Shown here: positions 59,827 to 64,000 of the stretch, piece after piece
How the letters are laid out: each line of letters starts with the position of its first letter
How positions within the stretch are numbered: position 1 is the first letter of the stretch
Source: Prorocentrum cordatum
Lineage: Eukaryota > Sar > Dinophyceae > Prorocentrales > Prorocentraceae
Reading direction: 5' to 3'
Assembly: GCA_963575745.1 (NCBI GenBank)
Contig: CAUYUJ010015504.1
Span: 42,411 to 106,410 of the forward strand
DNA length: 64,000 nucleotides
The notes under the pieces: model-generated
Told to the model about the DNA's origin: nothing
Databases searched by the model: none
What the model saw: only the letters and a program-made list of their open reading frames with translations
Translations under genes and position numbers: made by a program

Positions 59827-62030
59827 TCACTGGTCGCCGCGGCCCCAGCTGCTGTCCCAGCTCTGCCAGTGGCCTGAGCCCCATCCCGAGCTCCTCGACG
59901 GCCAGCGGCTTTGCGAGTCGCGGCGCCGCGGAAGGCGCGGATCCTCTACCTCCTCTGCGGCCCTCAGTCGGATGTCCGCGTGCTGGAAACCTCCCGCCGC
60001 GGGTCCTGGGGCAGAACTCGATGATGCTGCCGCCGACAGTGATGGCCAGTGATGGAGCTCCCAGAGTGTCGGTTCCGCTTTTCGGCGGCGCATGACAGCC
60101 TGACGAGTCTGCGGCCCCTGATTCCAACGGCGCTTCATTCCTTCATCCCTGGCGCCTCCTTGCCCATTGCTCCCGGTGGGCGCGCGCGCCGTCGGCGGGC
60201 GGTCCTGGGGCTGGGTTGATGACGGGCGCTTCCCGTCATGTTTGCTGCGAGCGCGAGGGTCCCTGGAAGCAGCGTTGACTTCTCCCCGCGGTCCACAGCG
60301 TCCTTCCAGCTCCTCTCCCATCAACCCCTTCAGGTCCGCGAGCGTTAACTCGGGGTGACGGAAGTCGGCGAGCCGCTGCTCCCGGCCAATCGATGGTTCG
60401 TCTGCCTCGTTGTCCTCAGGGCGGTCGCAGTCCCAGTCGAACGGCTCGAGAAGGGAGTTGTCTCGCCGTCGAGGAGCCGGCCTCCTGCTGATGCATGACC
60501 ACCAGACCTTTGGATGGACAGCCGCGACCAGGCCCGTGGCCGGAGTGCCGGCGCGCGCCTGGAACTTGATCCAGCTCTTCCCCAACCTTTGCCATTTTCT
60601 GTCAGTGGGCGTTCTGATCGTCTGGCGCCAGGTCTCCTGGAGACGTCGGGCGCCATGAGAAGGTAATTAGTCATGAGGTTGCGCCGATGCGCCGTCTTGC
60701 TCTGTAAGGCCTGATTGCGGCGGAACGCTGCTCCCAGGGCGCCAGGGTGGGTCCACTTGTCTTGTGTTTTCTTGACCCCTCTTCAGGTCCCCGCCCATGC
60801 CCTTGTGGCGTTCGGCACAGGGCCAGGGACGTCGTCCCTAGGCATCTGGTCGATTGCCCCGCCGATCACTTTAGCCAATCCTACCTCTCGCCACTGATGT
60901 GCCGGCGCCATCGAATTGGGCGCCTGAATTTCTGGGAACAAGAGCACGAGCGACCGACAATGAAGGCAATGGGGCATCCCCTTGCGATTTCTGCATGCAC
61001 CATCATAGACGAGGCGATCATCGCCCCTCGGCGGGGGCAGGATACTATTCGCCTTGAACTCCGCCGGCGCAGGGGCGTCGTCGCCATCGCCGCGGACTCG
61101 ATGGAAAGACAAATGTGATCAAATCCCATCGACGCAGCCTGACCCTGGCCTCGGATCAATCTTCGCGCCGCGGAACCGCTGGTCATGGACCAAGGCCAAC
61201 GAAACTGTTGGGGCCACGGCGCCAGCAACGATGACTCGGGAGATCCAATGCACATCGCTCCAATTTGGACGGAACTCCGTGGCGGGTGAGCAGCCCCGGA
61301 GAATCCAGAATGCGGCTGCATCAATGATTCGAGACGAGAACGTCATGATGCGCCTGCCTGACAGCGCGCGCGGGTCGCCCAGGTTGAAGACGCTTGCGTC
61401 GAGACTCTGTGCGCCGTAGCCCCTCGACCATCCGTTTGGCCTAAGCGAGCGCGGGAAATGCTCGCGGTCCTCTCCGCGCTTCGTCTCTAGGCCTCGACGG
61501 ACCAGCTCAACTGCTCCGTTGGCGCTATCCTCCCCGGCTTCGACGACGCAGTAGTCGACCGCCAGGTCGTTTGTCCTCTGAGTGGGAAAGACATTGAAGT
61601 ATTTGCACTGTCGCGCCCAATTGAGGTCCTCCTCCTGGGCCGCCGCCTTCCCAGACATCGACTGGATCGCGGAGGCGACGTCGAGCGGCGCAAGCCACCC
61701 ACCTGGAACAAGAGCTTCGGGCGTGCGCGGCCGTCCTGTGACTTCGTCGCCGGCGGCCGCGAGGTCGAGAAGCCCGCGGTCAAGCCGCCGCTGCTCCGCG
61801 CTCCGCGCCTGCAGAGGCCGCTCGCTTCGAGCGATCTCGCCTGAAGGGATGCACGTCAGGTGCGCGCCGCCCAAGCGCGCGGCCATCGTTGCGCCCTTGA
61901 CGACGGCGTCGTCATCATCTTTTACTATTTCGACGCCCAGGATGCGCTCGGTGTCGACCCGCAGCATGGCTGGGGAGTGCAAGAAGCGCGCCCGCGCACT
62001 GTCGTAGCCCTCGCCCTCGACCATGTCCAC
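59827..62030 (-). pseudogene. Unrecognised large minus-strand coding region, broken
   Basis: Three consecutive stretches in one minus frame: 62030-61119 (303 codons), 61118-60783 and 60782-about 60590, separated by single stops at 61119 (TGA) and 60783. A change of frame then leads into 60585-59827 (252 codons). Protein composition is continuous: VFPTQRTNDLAVDYCVVEAG, FNLGDPRALSGRRIMTFSSR, SLALVHDQRFRGAKIDPRPG, then GMPHCLHCRSLVLLFPEIQA and LVAAVHPKVWWSCISRRP. The later part is acidic (CDRPEDNEADEPSIGREQ), then Ser/Arg-rich. It is soluble, with a possible Cys/His pair (HCLHC). It could be a mobile-element ORF or a gene with two stops. I know no function. Confidence 0.45.
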
Positions 62031-62400
62031 GATGACCTTCGCTTCCGCTCAACCTCCCGAGCTGAGTGTACATGCCGCGCTGTGCCTCGCCATATTGACG
62101 ATGAGCGACGCCAGCCGTTCGGCTTCCTCGTCCCCGACGTCGCTGTAACACGCGCGTGCGCGTCGCTTCTCGCGCGGATTCATCGGCGCCTTGGTTCGCC
62201 TTCAAGGCGCCCTGAGCGATTGACTTTTGCGTTTTCTATTTTGGGCTCTTGACAAGTTGGCAGCGATTTTCGTACTTTAAAACGCTACGTTGCTTTAGCG
62301 TTTCCAAGGCTGTTTTTTGGCGTTGTTTTGGTGTCTTTTTCCTCAACCAGAGCTTGCCTCTGTGGGGGTCCCAGCGGATTCATATGGTTAGGTTAGGTTT
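62031..62400. other. Gene-free interval
   Basis: Contains AAAACGCT and TTTTTTGGCGTTG motifs whose complements recur at 62650-62730, giving weak inverted symmetry around the minisatellites. Confidence 0.35.
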
Positions 62401-62515
62401 GTCGCCGATTTTCGCTGTGCCCGGGTGCCCGGGTGCCGGGGGGTGCCCGGGGCCCGGGTGCCCGGGGGGGGCCCAGGGGTGCCCGGGTGCCCGGGCGTGC
62501 CCGGGGGTGCCCTAT
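62401..62515. repeat. GTGCCCGG minisatellite
   Basis: About 11 units of GGTGCCCGG with added G or C. Confidence 0.9.
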
Positions 62516-62592
62516 TAGCCCTATATAGCCCTAAGCCCAATAGCCCTATTGTCCTATAGCTCTATAGCCCTATAGCTCAACAGCCCTATAGG
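62510..62592. repeat. TAGCCCTA-type degenerate repeat
   Basis: About eight units of ATAGCCCT with A/T insertions, directly following the GC minisatellite. It is not a telomere repeat. Confidence 0.8.
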
Positions 62593-62808
62593 TTTTTTTC
62601 TCCGGTATCATTGCGTTTTTAAGCTGAACGACGCAAGAGGAAACGGTCTGAAGCGCTTTAAAACGCATCATTTTCTCAGCGTTTTAGATTTTCTGGTTGA
62701 TACCTGAAAACGCCAAAAATGAATTCCCAAGACGCCATATTTAAGGCGAGCCAAAAACGGCGCCAATGCGCGAGGCGCGCCGGGGAGCTCGAGGAACTCT
62801 ATGGCGGT

Positions 62809-63838
62809 TTAGCGCACGTGGAGGAATCGATCGGCAATGCCGCGCTGCAGTTCTAGCTGCGCCACGCCGATGAGATCTATCGCGGCCTTCAGCGGCCTAG
62901 TATGTAGGCCCTCCTGCCTGCCCCTGAATGCAGGGGGCGCCAAGCCCGAGACGCGCGCCTCCCCTAGCTTTCTGGCGACGTTCGTCACCGCGGCCTGGAG
63001 GCCTTTACCTTCGTTCTCTGGCGCGGGCAGGAGCGGGCTGCGAGGGCCATGCTCGGCGCGCTCCAGGTCGTCGCAAGCCGCGCCCCCCATTTCAGCCAAT
63101 TGCCGCTGCAGCTCTTCTTTGGGCGCGCGAGGGCCCTTCGGCGGCGTTAACGCGCCCCCGCAGGCCGGAACTACATCCGCCCAAAGCTTGTGGCAACCTG
63201 TCGATGATGATCGCAAGGGGAACAAGTGCTGGCGCGAGGAAGACTGGGTGGGCTCTCAGCGCTGCGCGGGGCGGGCGGGGGGCGTGATGCCGCTGCCGGC
63301 GCGGCCCCCGTAAGCCTCCTTTTTCTGGATCCTGCTCTCCTTTGTAGGGCCCCTCCAGGGGTTCTGATTCGCCGTCTTTTCTAAATCGCAGTCCCGCTTC
63401 CGAGGCAGGCGCAGTCGCCCGCGGTGAAATTAGATGCGAGCTGGGGTGCCAACGGCGCCCATCGTTGTAGCCTGCGGTGTTCGGTACCTCGACAGGTGGG
63501 CCCTCGGACGCCGCGACAGGAAGGCCCCCGGGCACCGCCGCAGGCGGGCCCTCGGGTACCTCGACAGGCGAATCGCCACCCCAGTCGGGGGTTCGAGGCG
63601 GGGGGCTCGCGGCGCAGCCGCGAGGCTCCTCTGCCTGCTCGGCGCTCATGCCAGCCTCAACAGCCTTCAGAAACTCCTTATCATCGTCGTCCTGCCGCCC
63701 ATCGGCGTCCACCTGCTCTTCCATGGGTCCATCTGAATCGTCCGAACTGTATGGTGCCTGTTCTGCTATCTCATCCTCGCACCACTTGTCAGAGGGCTCC
63801 TTCTCATGCTCAATGACTTCGATGCGACCGGTATGCAT
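62809..63838 (-). CDS. Hypothetical minus-strand gene region, two frames
   Basis: The frame 63838-63092 starts MHTGRIEVIEHEKEPSDKW and continues with an acidic stretch (SSDDSDGPMEEQVDADGRQD), KEFLKAVEAGMSAEQAEEP and Pro-rich repeats (EVPEGPPAAVPGG, VASEGPPVEVP). After about 63230 the frame 63225-62809 has the better composition: KLWADVVPACGGALTPPKG, PKEELQRQLAEMGGAACDDL and LKAAIDLIGVAQLELQRGIA to the stop. A change of frame or an intron near 63230 would join them. No domain is recognised; disorder and a C-terminal helix are likely. Confidence 0.35.
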
Positions 63839-64000
63839 ATAGGCATCCGCCCACTAGCTATACGCCCGTTGGTGAGGAATTCACATATCAACGTGCAGGG
63901 CCGACTTCGCATTGCAGAACTAGCGCGTGATTGCCAGTGAGATTTAGGCGCCCTGCGCCGCCGCGCTGCGCGTCGCGCAGCAACGGCCCAGGCGAGGGCG
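63839..64000. other. Window end, nothing recognised
   Basis: No feature seen. Confidence 0.4.

Overview
The window looks like dinoflagellate nuclear DNA; I infer this and cannot name a species. The grounds are three families read from the sequence: Ty1/copia-type polyprotein domains of the kind seen in dinoflagellate genomes, two endonuclease/reverse-transcriptase LINEs, and a single-domain voltage-gated cation channel. The setting is GC-rich DNA full of degenerate CCCAAGAGG-type repeats and long CCT tracts. I see no rRNA, tRNA, CRISPR array, operon or bacterial-style regulatory site. Only one gene, the channel, looks intact. Almost everything else is repeat or decayed mobile DNA.

Layout. 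1-7.1 kb: 12-bp and ATC satellites, degenerate GC repeats, CCT tracts, two dispersed repeats and an 83-bp tandem array. 7.2-11.8 kb: LINE-A on the plus strand (endonuclease, frameshifted RT, C2H2 fingers, an internal A66 tract) followed by an unrecognised open frame. 12-23 kb: simple repeats, a roughly 140-bp tandem array flanked by 17-bp arrays in opposite orientations, and several foldback elements. 24.8-32.7 kb: one long, decayed, 3'-truncated Ty1/copia element in the order gag, zinc knuckle, DEG protease, a RapZ-C-like segment, integrase, RT, with a 510-bp piece of 77-bp satellite inserted in frame after the integrase.

33-52 kb is the most striking part. A family of about 1.8-kb elements carries short terminal inverted repeats (CCCAACCAT-N7-TGTTGG). 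Each element is filled by roughly 21 copies of a 77-bp unit. Two lie in tandem (E1, E2). A third (E3) is nested in an AT-rich repeat whose unoccupied copy lies 4 kb downstream, and E3 itself carries a 600-bp foldback element flanked by TTATCCT. A fourth, diverged copy (E4, units of 90-112 bp) appears to be split by a second satellite, and that satellite is split by LINE-B on the minus strand. A 100-N assembly gap lies at 41401-41500.

52-64 kb: tandem repeats, a broken PIF1-like helicase pseudogene (plus strand), the channel gene (minus strand), and two GC-rich minus-strand open regions of unknown function, the first interrupted by stops and a frame change. The genes do not form a pathway. The window is mainly a record of layered insertion and satellite expansion around one cellular gene.
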